Positions 24,129-37,416 of a DNA stretch of 64,000 nt are shown in pieces (the stretch's first letter is position 1; every line of letters begins with the position of its first letter). Source of the DNA: Epiperipatus broadwayi (lineage: Eukaryota > Onychophora > Udeonychophora > Euonychophora > Peripatidae); assembly GCA_028023455.1 (NCBI GenBank), contig JAQFVV010006255.1, positions 2,232,001 through 2,296,000 of the forward strand, in the 5' to 3' direction. The notes beneath the pieces were generated by a model. It worked only from the letters and a program-made list of their open reading frames with translations. It did no database searches and had not been told where the DNA came from. The position numbers and the translations under genes are program-made.

Positions 24129-24419
24129 TCAAACGCATTTTAATGTATAATACTTACGAAAAAATTCACTAAAAGGCAAATTGGCCAAAAGACAAAATAA
24201 TTCGGGTTTACTCCTTGAAAAGTTAAACTTTATGAATACAGATATCTTCACTATATGTATCATACCTCTAGATAATATTCGTTTGCAACTTTGAAATTCT
24301 CTGCAAAAATAAATAAATAATTTTTTATACGGCATTGGAAAAACCATACTCCTATAAATTCTTCGGTCCTTCATTACTAATCTTCTTACATATAAGTCCC
24401 TAATAGGTTCCTGTTCCAT
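24129..24419 (-). CDS. Unassigned small ORF, 96 codons
   Basis: Open frame starting MEQEPIRDLYVRRLVMKDRR and continuing with mixed basic, aromatic and cysteine residues (YFCREFQSCKRILSRG). No family recognised and no membrane span. The same strand has GTAAGA after DLY, and TTTTTGCAG at 24310-24318 followed by a GTATGA, so parts might be exon fragments rather than one ORF. An inverted CCAAT box (ATTGGCTGA on the + strand, near 24685) lies about 270 bases upstream. Expression is unproven. Confidence 0.2.
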   Translation of the reverse strand: MEQEPIRDLYVRRLVMKDRRIYRSMVFPMPYKKLFIYFCREFQSCKRILSRGMIHIVKISVFIKFNFSRSKPELFCLLANLPFSEFFRKYYTLKCV

Positions 24420-25999
24420 AATTTATCAACGAATTTGAATTAAGCTTTAAAATAATCCACTAGCAGGAAATTTACCGAGTTTATTCACACATTTTAGTTA
24501 TACTAACCTTTCGACTTTAAAAATAAAACTATATTAAAAATTTAAATATTTGACTGTTATCTTAAATATATTAGAAACCTATAGTAATATAACTTGATAC
24601 TATTTATCACATAATAACCTTTGAACAATAATCACAACAACTTAATTACATACAGTATTTATACCTGTTTTTTAAACAAATTTGATTGGCTGACAAATCA
24701 TGAGAGTACAGACTCATTTACATATTTCCCAATTATGTACTTTTAAAAACATTTTGGTAATCTTTACTGATTTATGAAATTATAAAATATCTAGTTTAAT
24801 TGTAGCAATTTTTTTAGCTTACATTTGTTAGCTTAGAATATCTTTAAAAAATAAATAATATTTATTAATAAATTCATCTTATCATGTGTAAATGTTTTCA
24901 TTTTCAGAAATAATTTTAGAAAGTAACTAAAAACTTTTTCTAAAACCATGCAAGCACAATACACATATATCAGCCATGTGATCTACTCTCCAGACATAGT
25001 GTTGCAATTTTTGAAATTTACTGTCTGCAATAAAACTAAATGAATATTTAATTACAAAAATATTACACATTAGAAAAAATATTAAATATAGTAATAAAAT
25101 GTAGAATAATAAATTTGGCATTTTAATAACATTACTAAAAATTAAAACATTAGATACACCATAAGAATCAAAACTTTAATAAATAATTATTATACAATTT
25201 AAACATAATTTTACAAGATAAATTTAACAACTTATTCAAATTTATTAAACATTATATTAAAATTAGTGTTTTTTTAAAGGTTTATTTAATAAGATATTCA
25301 ATACATTTTTTTAATAGAACTAAGACCATTTACTTCAACCATACAATATTAAATTATTCTACTTTTTTATACAGTTTTAACATTTAAAATAGCTTTAACA
25401 TATTTTCTAGCTTTCTATGTATTTATTTTACTAGGTTTAAGTCTGTTTAGATATTATTGTTGCAGTTAGAATACCTATACTTTTAATTTAAATTTTTTAA
25501 AGAAATTGGCTTTTTAGCACATTCAGCCCTAATAAAAAAGGTACAACATATACACCCATTCATTTTATAATATAAAAATAAATTTATATATTAACTTTAG
25601 TTTGTCTTTAAATTGTAAGGTTAAATTATTTAATAATATAATTTTATGTAAGCCTTTAGAAAAAAAGCATATTGATTATATTTTAGAATTTAGAAATTAA
25701 CTTCTGCTGTGACTAAATATAAACCAATCAACTGTCTTGTATGAAAATTTGAATAATAAACATTGAAAATATTTTACCTAGCACATAACTATAACTCTTT
25801 TTTTCTTTTGAGATTTTAAACTGGTCTATTGATTTATTTTATTCATTATATTTGAAGTTTTGGCATCTGATTTCATTATCACTTTTTAACTAATTTATTC
25901 TAAGTTATTTACCATTTTTAAAAAACAAAACAAATTAATACAGTATCAAGAAGCTTGAAACAAAATACAGCATAGTTCACAACTCCACTATATATACAA

Positions 26000-27122
26000 A
26001 ATGTTTAAATGGTAAAAATGTAATAGATGATTGGAAGAATGCAGTTGTGATATTGATATTAAATAAAAATGAAAAATAAAATATTAGAAATTAAGAGATC
26101 TATCAAGCTTTTATTACTTATGTACAAGATCTTTACTAAAAAGAATTACATCATCCAAGTATTAAGAGAACATTATAGAAAGGACTAATATGAATGAGTA
26201 ATCATTAGATTTGGATTTGTAGATTATGAAATGGCATTTTCATACTAATTAAAATTCGGGATCATAACAATAATACCCAGACTATTATCATAGTCTCAAT
26301 ATTACTTATTATAATGTAATAGCAGAAATTAAATTATATAGTGACACTAAAAATTAACATTTATAAAAGTATATGACAAAATGACAAATTTTATAAAAAA
26401 CTATTTTGTGGATTAAAATTGGAAACTATGCAAATAAAATAATAGAGATCATTTAAATTATATAGATTTTGTAGATAATTTGGTTGTTTTTGCAAATAAT
26501 GCTTCAAATTCCAGGAAATTTTAAAACATGAACATTAGAAAATAATGCTAATGCAATGATTTTTTAATGAAGAGGAAAATATAAACTAATAATCAGGAAT
26601 TAGATAAGTTACAGTTACAAATATTTTGGCCGTATTGTTAATACAGGTAGAAGCATAATGAATTAAATTAATTCTAAAATTATACTTGGATGGCTCGCTT
26701 TTGCTAAAAATAATATATTAAAAGAAAACAGGCTTATGGTTTTTGGAAATGAAAATTGTTAATAGATGTGTTTTTTCTTTTCTTATATATGAATCTGAGT
26801 TTTGGAAGTTAACTGGAATGACAATATAGAAATTTCAGAATACGAAATGAAATATATAGACATGTATGTTAGGAATAACAAGGAGGGATCAAAAGAGGAA
26901 AACTCCTTAAGAGAATAAATTGACATCATTGAATGAATTAAGAGACTGAAATGCAGCTGGACTGAGCATATTGCTAGAAAAGATAATAATATATGAACTA
27001 GATTCCAAGAATAAGACTGGCTGGTTTGGAAAAGATAAACTATGGATTAAAGAAACTGGGTTAAACTTGGAGTGACTTTTATTCTGTAATGAATTAATAA
27101 TTGTTGAAATGATGATGCCTTC
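26000..27122 (+). mobile_element. RTE-clade LINE remnant (3' half)
   Basis: Heavily decayed RTE copy. Recognisable peptides: NVIDDWKNAVVILILNKN, LFCGLKLETM, FVDNLVVFANNAS (26468 onward, replacing FADDIVVFANNAS) and, near the end, WTEHI-like and LERTNYG-like C-terminal pieces. It ends with TGAAATGATGATG, as RTE elements usually do. Many stops and frameshifts; the catalytic Asp pair is DN instead of DD. It matches the minus-strand copy at 54.5-57.9 kb, so both come from one RTE family. Confidence 0.75.
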
Positions 27123-27659
27123 TTTGAATGATTATATTTTCAAGGGTAATATCTATCAAAAATTTTATTATAAAGCATATATTATGTGAAACTTCATATT
27201 CTAGTAATATTTAAAAACAATGGATGTCTTGTAATTAATAATTTTATCATTAATAAAATTTATTCTGCTGCTAATAAATGCAAAAAAAAAGTTATTATTT
27301 TGTACTGTTATGTATAATTGTTATTCAATTTTAAATGATGGGTTAAAGAAGTAAAATTAGTTTGTTACTAATGAATGAAAGATAAATTCTATTTTTTTTT
27401 TTATCATATTTTTAATTTGAATTATTATTAAATTTTGAATAATATATGAAATAAAATTAGTTTGTTGCTAATGAATGGAATATATTTTTTAGTCATTAAA
27501 TTCTATAATTATTCAGTTTTGATTAATATGATGTTCTGCATAGTGTCTGTAAATTCTGTATATATTGCGTAATTTTCACATTAGTATAGATTTATGCATA
27601 TCAAGGAGCTTAATAATTGTAATAAAAAATGGTATATAGTGTTACTATAATATCATTAT

Positions 27660-28505
27660 AAAATAATAATCAGAAAATAATAATTCTTTACAACACCTAT
27701 ATAATCAAATAATAATTTTATACATAAAAAGCTTTTTTCAGCACCTGTTTTGGTGTCTAATGTTATTAATCTATTTAATGTTATCGAATCACCTGACATA
27801 AAAACATCCAGTGTCCAATAATGGAATTAAAACAAACAATAATAATATAAATAATTAAAACAAATCAAAACCCTCATACATAAATTGAATAATTAAAACA
27901 CAATTGACTATGTCATAACAATATGTTAAACAATATTACTTGCATTTTTTTATACAATTATATATATCATCTTATATAATTTTCCCCTTCATTTCTAATC
28001 GACCAATTATTAACCAAATTTGTAGAAGTCTTATAAATATTCATACACTTAGGAAATTATTTTTAATATAATATGTTTCATATATTTGTCTTCTTTTTTG
28101 GATCTTTGATGAAATTTAAATATTTAATACTTTTTGTAGCATCTATTCTATGGCCATAATTCAAATAGTGAATATATAATGCAGATCTATCATCTCTTCT
28201 TTTAGTAGCATTGTTATGTTCTTTGGCTCTTACCTCTAATTATTTTGCAGTATACCCAAACTAAATCTTTTTACAAATTTTGCATGTAATTTTATATATA
28301 ATTTCTTTTTTGAACTGTAAATCATCTCTTAACCTATAATTACCTATTAATTGATCAAGATTTTTATTATTTGACCAGCCAATATTTATATTCTCATCAA
28401 TATAATTTTTATTGTACTTTAATAAATCCTAGGATAAATGCCAATATTTATATTCTCATCAATATAATTTTTATTATACCTTAAAGTATTATAAATTCTA
28501 GGATA
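27660..28505 (-). mobile_element. Penelope-like tail, left arm of palindrome
   Basis: Reverse-complement copy of 28510-29270 with a few differences, reading leftwards. Its minus strand carries the same GIY-YIG-type coding (EHNNATKRRDDRSALYIHYL region, with a frameshift) and the same 3' tail ending in AAAAAGC and ATTATTATTTT. It contains an extra direct duplication of about 60 bp near the centre (28378-28437 repeated at 28438-28500). Confidence 0.85.
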
Positions 28506-28517
28506 AATATATCCTAG
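28498..28517. repeat. Centre of the Penelope palindrome
   Basis: CTAGGATA and TATCCTAG face each other around a 4-base spacer. The two arms extend outward for about 760-840 bases. Confidence 0.85.
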
Positions 28518-29270
28518 GATTTATTAAGGTATAATAAAAATTATATTGATGAGAATATAAATATTGGCTGGTCAAATAATAAAAATCTTGATCAATTAAT
28601 AGGTAATTATAGGTTAAAGGATGTTTTACAGTTCAAAAAAAGAATTATATATAAAATTACATGCAAAATTTGTAAAATGATTTAGTTCGGGTATACTGCA
28701 AAACAATTAGTGGTAAGAGCCAAAGAACATAACAATGCTACTAAAAGAAGAGATGATAGGTCTGCATTATATATTCACTATTTGAAATATGGCCATAGAA
28801 TAGATGCTACAAAAAGTATTAAATATTTAAATTTCATCCAAGATCCAAAAAGAAGACAAATGTATGAAACATATTATATTAAAAATAATTTGACTAATTA
28901 ATTGTATGAATATTTATAAGCCTTCTATAAATTTGGTTAATAATTGGTTGATTAAAAATGAAGGGGAAAATTATATAAGATGATATATATAATTGTATAA
29001 AAATGCATGTAATATTGTTTAACATATTGTTATGATATAGTCAATTGATTTTTAATTATTCAATTTATGTATGAGGGTTTTGATTTGTTTTAATTCCATT
29101 ATTAGACACTGGATGGTTTTATGTTAGGTGATTCATTAACGTTAAATAGATTAGTAACATTTAAAAAGGACACCAAAGCAGGTGCTGAAAAAAGCTTTTT
29201 ATTTATAAAAATATTATTTGATTATATAGCTGTTATAAAGAATTATTATTATTTTCTGATTATTATTTTG
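28510..29270 (+). mobile_element. Penelope-like tail, right arm of palindrome
   Basis: 5'-truncated Penelope-like element reading rightwards: endonuclease coding to 28901, then a 3' tail of about 370 bp. Its complement forms 27660-28505. Arms match at roughly 95% by eye, so the pair arose together or has been kept similar. Confidence 0.85.
28543..28901 (+). pseudogene. Penelope GIY-YIG endonuclease domain
   Basis: Reads GWSNNKNLDQLIGNYRLKD, FKKRIIYKITCKICK, a stop, then FGYTAKQLVVRAKEHNNATK and RRDDRSALYIHYLKYGHRID, and ends with KRRQMYETYYI. The order (Cys-x2-Cys before the tyrosines, FGYTAKQL standing for YIGQTGRKL, the Arg of the helix, the KEH..A..R.D.SA...H...H.I core and the final Glu) is that of the C-terminal GIY-YIG nuclease of Penelope-like retroelements, which nicks DNA for target priming. 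One in-frame stop at 28681 precedes the core. The RT part is missing. Confidence 0.85.
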
Positions 29271-29462
29271 TGGAAGAGTAGCATAAGGATTTTTATTCTT
29301 TTCCAATTTTGATATCATTATAAAGTGGAATTTCACTTTAATTACTATTTATCATATTGGAAGTTTGGGTTAATTTTCAATTTTTTTTTAATCACTGTTT
29401 AATCTTTTGAATTTTCAGATATTTTGAGTTAGTACAAATCATTGAATCTATAAATAATGTTT

Positions 29463-29570
29463 TTAAAATAGGCAAAACTCTCCATACAGTAGTGCCACTC
29501 TGCCATCCATTGATTAGTCTGAATTGCACTGAGTAGCACTACTACCAATGGAGAGTTTTGCCTGTTTTAA
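29463..29570. mobile_element. Small foldback element, 108 bp
   Basis: Arms of 23 bp (TTAAAATAGGCAAAACTCTC at the left; complement at 29548-29570, one mismatch). The interior adds GTAGTGCCACT and AGTAGCACTAC, which also pair partly, giving a long bent stem. Typical of MITE/foldback DNA; no coding. Confidence 0.75.
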
Positions 29571-32500
29571 TAACAATTATGAGCAAGCGTAAGAAATGGT
29601 GATCATGTGATGTTTGATGGTTTAAATAATGTTTTCCTGTTTAATAATCATATAGACTTAAAAAGTTAAATTATGTGACTAAAATGTTTGAATTGAGCTA
29701 AACTAATTAAATTCTTAAAACAATACTTTTTTACCCTCTGTAAATTATAATTAGTTATTATAAAAAGAGATAAATTGATTATAGTCTACAATAATTAGAA
29801 CTTAATTATATATATATTGTGCTTACTGAAATTTGAGATAAGTTTCAGTATGTGGTAAAATGTCAATCATAATTTGTTTTTCTTGTTTGATTTTGGTGGT
29901 GGATAAGTTAACATATAAATCATTGAACTGTATTGTTAAGATGACAATAATATTAATATAAAATTGTTTATTATTAATTATATTGCAAGATTGTAAATTT
30001 ACTTTATTCATTTTTTAAAAAGGAAAATGAATATATGAATAATAAAGCATATAGTTAGGATAAAATTATTATTCTTTTGTGTCAACTGCATTCACAATAG
30101 TAAATTATAAAATAATTGTTTATTATTTCAAGTACATTTTTTTTTTATTTGTATGATATTATAGTAAGAAAAAATATATAAAAATATATTTCCAGTATAA
30201 TATATTGAAAATGTGATGTCTATTGTTTAATTTTTGTTAAAATAAAAAAATCATATTTGTATTATGAAAAAGAAATTTTTGTTATATATAGTAATTCTAA
30301 AATATCAATTAATGAAAAATTTTATTAATAGAACTGAACAGTTTAAATTCGTTCTATCTTGTGTTGGCTTTAAACAGAAGCACATATAAATTTCTTTATA
30401 GGATTTTCTTTTTATTTATTTAAAAAGAATATAATTGACTGAACAAAGTGAGGGGTAAAAAGCAACATTATCTGCCCATAAACTGGGCAGCATGTTCAGA
30501 AAATTTTATGGGAAATTGATTTATTATAAAAGGAAAATCATCTAAATTTCTTCATTATGTTATAAACCATCAGAATATTTTTATTCTTTAAAATGGATGT
30601 TACCTATATTTTAAAGATGGAATACAAATGTCTGAAGTTGTAAAAGAGTCATTTTTATCTACCTGTGTAATTTTATTAGATCGATTGATCAATTTTATTT
30701 AAGATATGAATCTGTTTAATTTCCCATCATATTGTCCTAGTTAAAGCTAGCATCTATTCATTTGTAATATTTTGAAATTATTTGTTCATGAAAGAATGTC
30801 TCTGCATATCATTATGAATATAAACTAATGTATGTAATGTCATATAAATCAAATAATTTATTATTTGAAAGAATAATTTGGATATGTATATAAAACATCA
30901 GAATTGACAAAATGTACTCTGGATTTAAAAGTTTTCACAAATATATCTTCTTTGGACCAAAGATATACTATTGCTTTGTAGTTTGAAATAGAGATCAGAA
31001 TTGTGATGCCTTTCTGAAAATATAGTATTTAAAGACTCTCATTCAAGTTGTTTGTTTATATTTACCATTGCTATTGATAGATATATTTTCTGTGTTTCTT
31101 CATTTGAAATGTATAGTCGTTATTGATAAATATATGATTTTAAGTAAAATCGTAATTTATTCACATACCAAAATATAAGAGTTACATTTTTCTAAGTAAA
31201 TTTATATCTTGTGGCATAGTAATTATTATTTTAATATTTAAAAATATTCATTTTTTTAATTGTTGATTTTAAATTAATTTCAGGGTATCATTTATATTAG
31301 CAGTTCAAAAAAGATTTTATTGCAATAAATATTCAAGTAAATTCATCTTTGTATGTATTTTTAGTTAATTATATATATATTGTAACAATATATAAATATG
31401 CCATTACATTAAATTGAAATAAAAACTTTTAAGTTCGCAAATAAAAATAAATGTATTAAAAAAACTAAATGCTAAAATTAAAATGTTTGTTAAACGTATA
31501 TATATTCGCACAGATGCAAAACTTTAAAAATATTTTTTTAAAAAATAAGTATTTGAACATACTTTTTTTATAAAAAAAGTACAAAATTTAAAGATAAAAT
31601 ATTTTTGTAGATGGAAATGATTGTTTATTAATTATCCAAAAGCAAACTAGCCCTTGGGCTCTTGTGTAATTAAAATGTCAGATGGAAAATAGATAAGAGA
31701 ATAAAGAGATTTTAGCTTGACCAATGGAAGCACCAAGCCTCTTGGACCTTAACGAAAATTTGGATTAGTGATGTCTTTGTTCGTTCAATCTGGAGATTTA
31801 CTATAAAAAGAAAAATATGGAGTTCCTGACAGTTTCCAGCTTGATTTTGTGAGAAGGGCGATGAGACGCATATATCGTTCTCTCTCACTTATTTTAAAAA
31901 TGAAAAGACTGTGATACCAGAATGGAACCAGCTAAGGCTACCTCCAGAATATCAGACCGATCTTCCATGAAAGTCTTCATGGGAATTGCCAACAGGAACT
32001 TGGACTCTTCTACCGTAAGCAATTGAACTGAACGATTTTAAAATCTAAAGTAATTAAGAACTTTAAAGATCAGTTAATCTAAATTTTTTTTAAAAAAAAA
32101 ACTTTTCTCTGACTTATGTTTCAAATTAATTATAAATGTTTAATTTTTACATATTTGGTTGCTAAAAAATCATTTCCATTTTATTATTTTATTTGTATTA
32201 ATATTTATTGTTTAAATTTTAAATGAGGAAATTTAAGTTGGGTATGGACGTTGCATGGATTCGTTAGCGGTTGATTATGTTGTGGTTATCACATTCGATT
32301 AGAATATATGGGTCATTGATGTCAATGTAGCATCTTATGATGAATGCCATTGGGTTTCTTGTATTCCCTCTGCAATTGACGTTATCGATGACTTTGTATT
32401 TTGATCGGTTGTGTTTATTTTGAAATGTTTTTAAACTCAGAATCTATGCAGCCGATCTATACTCAACATTATAAAACAAATTTTATAAAATTCATCTGTG

Positions 32501-33869
32501 CAAACGTATCTAAATATTAAATTTAAGTCGGGCGTGAATGGCTATATAGTTTTGTAAAGTTATATTATGGGAGAGTAATCTTAGGTTATTCATTTCGTAG
32601 TTGAATTAGGTCAATGGATTGGATATATTTGTGTAATTAGTAGATGTAGTATGAGTTTCGCTATGTGTAGAGTCGCTGTATACGTCGCACAAACCCTTTG
32701 CCTATGGATGGAATTTAAGTCGGCAAAAAGGACAGCGGTCCCTTCCTATGGAGTTTTTATTTTATTGTTCTTCTTGCCATACAGATGTAACATTCCTGTA
32801 TTGGACAAGAGTCAATGTCTTCTCTAACTATACTGTTCAGATGTCCATTCCTGTCAGTATAGTATATATGTGCTGTTATATTTTCATGCTACATTGAATA
32901 CATAAATGTATCAGATGGATTGACGCCGGTTTGACTGTGAACTTTTGACCTAAGGTTAAATAAGGAAAATAATATTTTCTTTTCAAATGCAGATCTATGT
33001 AGTCTATTCATACTCGACCCACTAAATAAATATTAAACTCATTATTGCAATCTATTTAAAATTAAAAGTTAATATAAAAATATAAAATGTTAAATGTATT
33101 CCTCAAAATTTATTTATACGTGCGTTAATAAATGTTTGTTTGTTAATTACTGGCAGTGGCTTTAATTTTTTTATATATACAAACTAAACAAGTTATTTCT
33201 TATCTCTGCGTCTCCATGAGCTAGTGACAATGGGATAATGGTCTGAATATTTAAATAAAGTGGAATCTTATCAGCGCATATCTGCCTACTTTATAAATTT
33301 TTCTAGGTTCAAATGCCTAGATGGCGCCTTGTAGTCCATATATCGTAGACTGCTGTCCTCCACTTTCTTTTGGATCGTTATAATATATATATATATTTGT
33401 ATGAAGTATAGAAGATGTATATATTAAACTCTCTTGTATTTTGGAAAGTATGAATGTTCTGCAACATAGTTGTTACATAAACATACATGTTTTATATTTG
33501 ATATTAAATAAGTGGAGATTAATAGGCAATCACATGTTTAAATATGGAATTAATGCCGATTGATGATCTACTGTATATGCAATTAGATCGTAGGTGTACA
33601 TATCAATTGGTTACAATCTATTCATCTTATATGTATATATTTTATTATATAATTGATATTCATTTATTAACAAATTTTAATTTAACTTAAAACAAATAAA
33701 CTTGTCATTTAATTTAACTGCTTGAATCTAGAGTGCCGTATTGAATTTTTTTAAAACTTTCCCGAGACACAATTTTCACAATAACTTCAGTTTTAATAAT
33801 GTTAGAGCAAAAAGATTTACATTGATAGAAACTAAGCATTTATTTTATATAGCGTATGTAAACAATTGT

Positions 33870-34273
33870 ATTACATTCAAATATCAACCTTTCACGCTAA
33901 TTGTGCATACGTTTTGCAAGTGTTAATAATAAATGAATACTTTCTCACCAATACAAGATATAGTATTTATGCAGGAATAAAAGGAATCCTCTTATTCCTA
34001 CGACTCAAATGCTTATATATGAACAAATCTGAAGTAGTTGCAAAGAAAGTGTGAGGATGGAACAAGTCACTTTAAATTACTATATACGATGTCTGAATGA
34101 ATGATGTCGGTGAAATTATCTAGAATTTACTAAACGTCATTCCAACTGAAACTTCATAATATGTAAATAAGCATTTATTTTATATAGCATATGTAAACAA
34201 TTGTATTACATTCAAATATCAGCCTCGCAAAGCGTATGCACAATTAGCATGAAAGGCTGATATTGAATGTAAT
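33870..34273. mobile_element. Foldback element copy 1 (rearranged)
   Basis: Left arm ATTACATTCAAATATCAACC with TTTCACGCTAATTGTGCATA (33870-33912) pairs with 34228-34273. The interior (33930-34080) is homologous to the foldback element at 52.9 kb (AAGATATAGTATTTATGCAG, CTCTTATTCCTACGACTCAA). A flanking segment of about 45 bp (AAGCATTTATTTTATATAGC and on, 33834-33878) is repeated directly at 34169-34214 inside the element, so the right side has been rebuilt. Confidence 0.75.
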
Positions 34274-35087
34274 TGATAGAAACTAGAAAAATTAAGGAAA
34301 ACAATAAGGCTAAGCCATATAGTGATTACCATTTAAAAAATAAGAAAAAAAAAGAAATTCCAACATCCGACATAATTACTACTTTATTGTTTGTTCATAA
34401 TTTCTAATTGATCATTAACTAAGTTTAAATTACATCTTCCGTGATAATTTCTTTATATTCCTCACAAAATTATCTTTCAAACCATATATAAGATAATCCA
34501 TAGCTTCAGAATCTCCAAAAGTATTCGCATAAGAATTCTTCATTTTTATTTTGTACCCCAAAAGTTACGAAAACTCAATGATATCTATAAGAAAAAGATT
34601 CATCCTAATAAAAGATACAAAACAAATCATTTCCAGAAGATAGATATGCATTTATCATCATAGAAATTGACTTCTTGTGTATCTAAAAGTAGAAATTGTA
34701 GGCTACTGTCTATATCACTGATAAAATTAGTTTCATCTCTTCATTTTATATTTTTTTGTGTACATCAGTGATGTTTATATTCTTTATGCACGCCATTGAT
34801 GTTTATATTCTTTATGCACACCAGTGATGCTATTTTGTTATATTTATTGCATCACATAGATATAATTTATTTGCATATAGTCCATTTGTTAGCTATAGAC
34901 TTGAAAATTATATGATGAAAGTGACTCCACAGATGAGTATCAAGGCATAGGCAAGAATCAGAATTTGATTCTTTGCCTGCATATGCAATCTTTGTGTACA
35001 TTTGATTATTAGTTTTGTAAATTATTACTTGTTATACAACACACAAGAGTAAACACAAACACACCATATAAACAATAATAAATTTTT

Positions 35088-35440
35088 AAACCCTTTGAGA
35101 ATCATTATTTTTATAAAACAAGTTTATTTTTATAAAATAAGTTGATTAAAACACACAAAATTACTGTACATCTGAATTCATATGAGCATAAATAAATATA
35201 GAATTTATATACACAAACACCAATACAAACCCAATAAATCATTTTTCAAATAATACATTATTAAACCTTTTGAGAGTCATTATTTTTATAAAATAAGTGG
35301 ATTAGAACACACAAAATTACTGTACATATTAATTCATATGAGCATAAATAAATATAGAATTTATATAGACCCACACCACTACAAATGCAAATTAATAAAA
35401 ATTAAATCATTTTTTCAAATAATTAAAAAAAAATTTTAAA
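35088..35440 (+). repeat. Tandem duplication, period 185 bp
   Basis: Units begin AAACC-TTTGAGA-TCATTA at 35088 and 35273 and share AACACACAAAATTACTGTAC and TTCATATGAGCATAAATAAA. The first has an extra partial copy of TTTTTATAAAACAAG. Confidence 0.88.
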
Positions 35441-37222
35441 TATTCAAAAAATTAAAAAATTAAAATTGTATATTTACGAGCCCGATTTTCTGCTATTACG
35501 TTTAGACTCCATGGAAGGTCTTCTTTGTGAATCAGCATACTTTTAATCCAATAAAAGCATATTTTTAGGCAGATAAAAGTTTTCTGTCTTTATCGCTTCA
35601 TGGAAATTACAAAATTGATTAAAAAAAATTAAATGCACCTGTTATGAAAAAAATTAATAAAAAATCCAAATTTCATCGGATTTATTTTATTAAAGACATC
35701 TTTACAAAGCTACATTAGAGATATATCAAATGCCCATATTTCTGTTGATGTCATGCTTATAGTTTTTATGTCATTAAAAAAAGAAAACAATTTGACCAAT
35801 CATATAAGATGCAAGGGACACCTGCTTAATAACCTGAAACAGTTAAAACAAATAAACTTATCTTTTGTCGAACATGCATTCATTGATTAATAACATTTGA
35901 GTGAGACAATATAAACTGTATATATCGTAAAATTTATTTGATATAACTATATCACATAATCTAGAAATCAAAGTGGTGAGTATGGTTATATAATTTTTTT
36001 TGTATTGAATTCAATAGTTATTATTTGACTGGATATAAACTACTTATGGTAATCATGATCAAACATTTGCATATTTTATTTAAATTATTATTGATCAGGT
36101 AGATACTGTATTGAGTTTGTGATTAGTCAATAAGATCCTAATCTTATTCAATTATAAAGCTAATAATAATATATTTTGTTCTGTTATAAGTCAGAATGAT
36201 TTGCTTTCTTTATATTTAAATTTAATTGATATGGATCGTAAATCCAATTAAATATTAAATTTTAATATTCATACTTGATTTTAATAAATGCTAATAATTT
36301 TTTTTATATGTTTTGCTTGTTAGAATATAGAGCTTTAATAATTTAGTTACAGGAAATTAAAAATAAATTAATATGATTAGTTAATTGTTTTTAAATAAAT
36401 ACTCAATAAAAATCTTTTGTTTCTTTTATATACTGATATGATTGGATATTATAGATTCAATAATATCTTAAGGGTTTTTTGATATTACATCATTATTAAG
36501 TCTTATTTCATTATAAGTAGCATGATTAAATTAATATATGAGTATAGCATGGCTAAATTAGTATTACTTATCATTTTATTGAACTAGGATTTAAAATTAA
36601 TTATTGGATCATATATTTATTTAGATATTATGAATATTGGGAAACTTATAGGACATACTAAGGTTGCTATCTCAATCATTCATGAATTGTTTTATTTAGA
36701 TATTAATATCATTAAATTTTAGTATAAGTTTATATTATCGTAAGCAATGTTTGATTAGTTAGATATATTAGAGTTTAGTTATTGAATAATTTACTATTTT
36801 CATTTGATTATAAATGAAATATATTTTAAGCATATATCATTGTTTTAAGGCAGTGATATTTGATTTAATTGCTTTATTTTAATCTATTTTAAGTAAGGTT
36901 TGTATTTAGGGTATTTGAAGTGATTATTTTGTTTGCTTTCTGTTTATTCTAAATGCTATTTGAACTTATAATGCTGTAATAAAGATTATCATTATTTTGT
37001 TTTAGTATTGTTAATATTTTTATCTGTGATTAGAAAAAGGATTATTTTAAATACTTAATGATTATTTATTGATTAGTGTTAGCTTAGTCTTCTATTATGA
37101 ACAATACTATTTATTTAAAGGCATTATAAAATTATTTTCATTTTTCTTTAAATTTACATTTTATTCAGTTACAAATGATATCTTCTTTAGGGCTCATTTT
37201 GATTCTGTTACATGGGCTGATC

Positions 37223-37416
37223 AATGACTTGGCTATATTTTTATTCAGGCTATATTAGATTTATTATTTCCCATTGTACATTTTTGATCCGTTACAAATG
37301 CCACCTACACCAGTTGGGTAATGACTTGGCTATATTTTTATTCAGGCTATATTAGATTTATTATTTCCCATTGTACATTTTTGATCCATTACAAATGCCA
37401 CCTACACCAGTTGGGC
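37223..37416 (+). repeat. Near-identical tandem duplication, 97-bp unit
   Basis: Two adjacent copies starting AATGACTTGGCTATATTTTT (37223 and 37320) and ending CACCTACACCAGTTGGG. One mismatch seen (GATCCGTTAC vs GATCCATTAC), so it is a recent event. Confidence 0.93.

Noticed and set aside
31650-32020. Less AT-rich stretch with CCATGAAAGTCTTCATGGG palindrome, thought to be a solo LTR or exon
   Set aside because: No TG...CA ends with a flanking duplication, no primer-binding site and no open frame; left unassigned.
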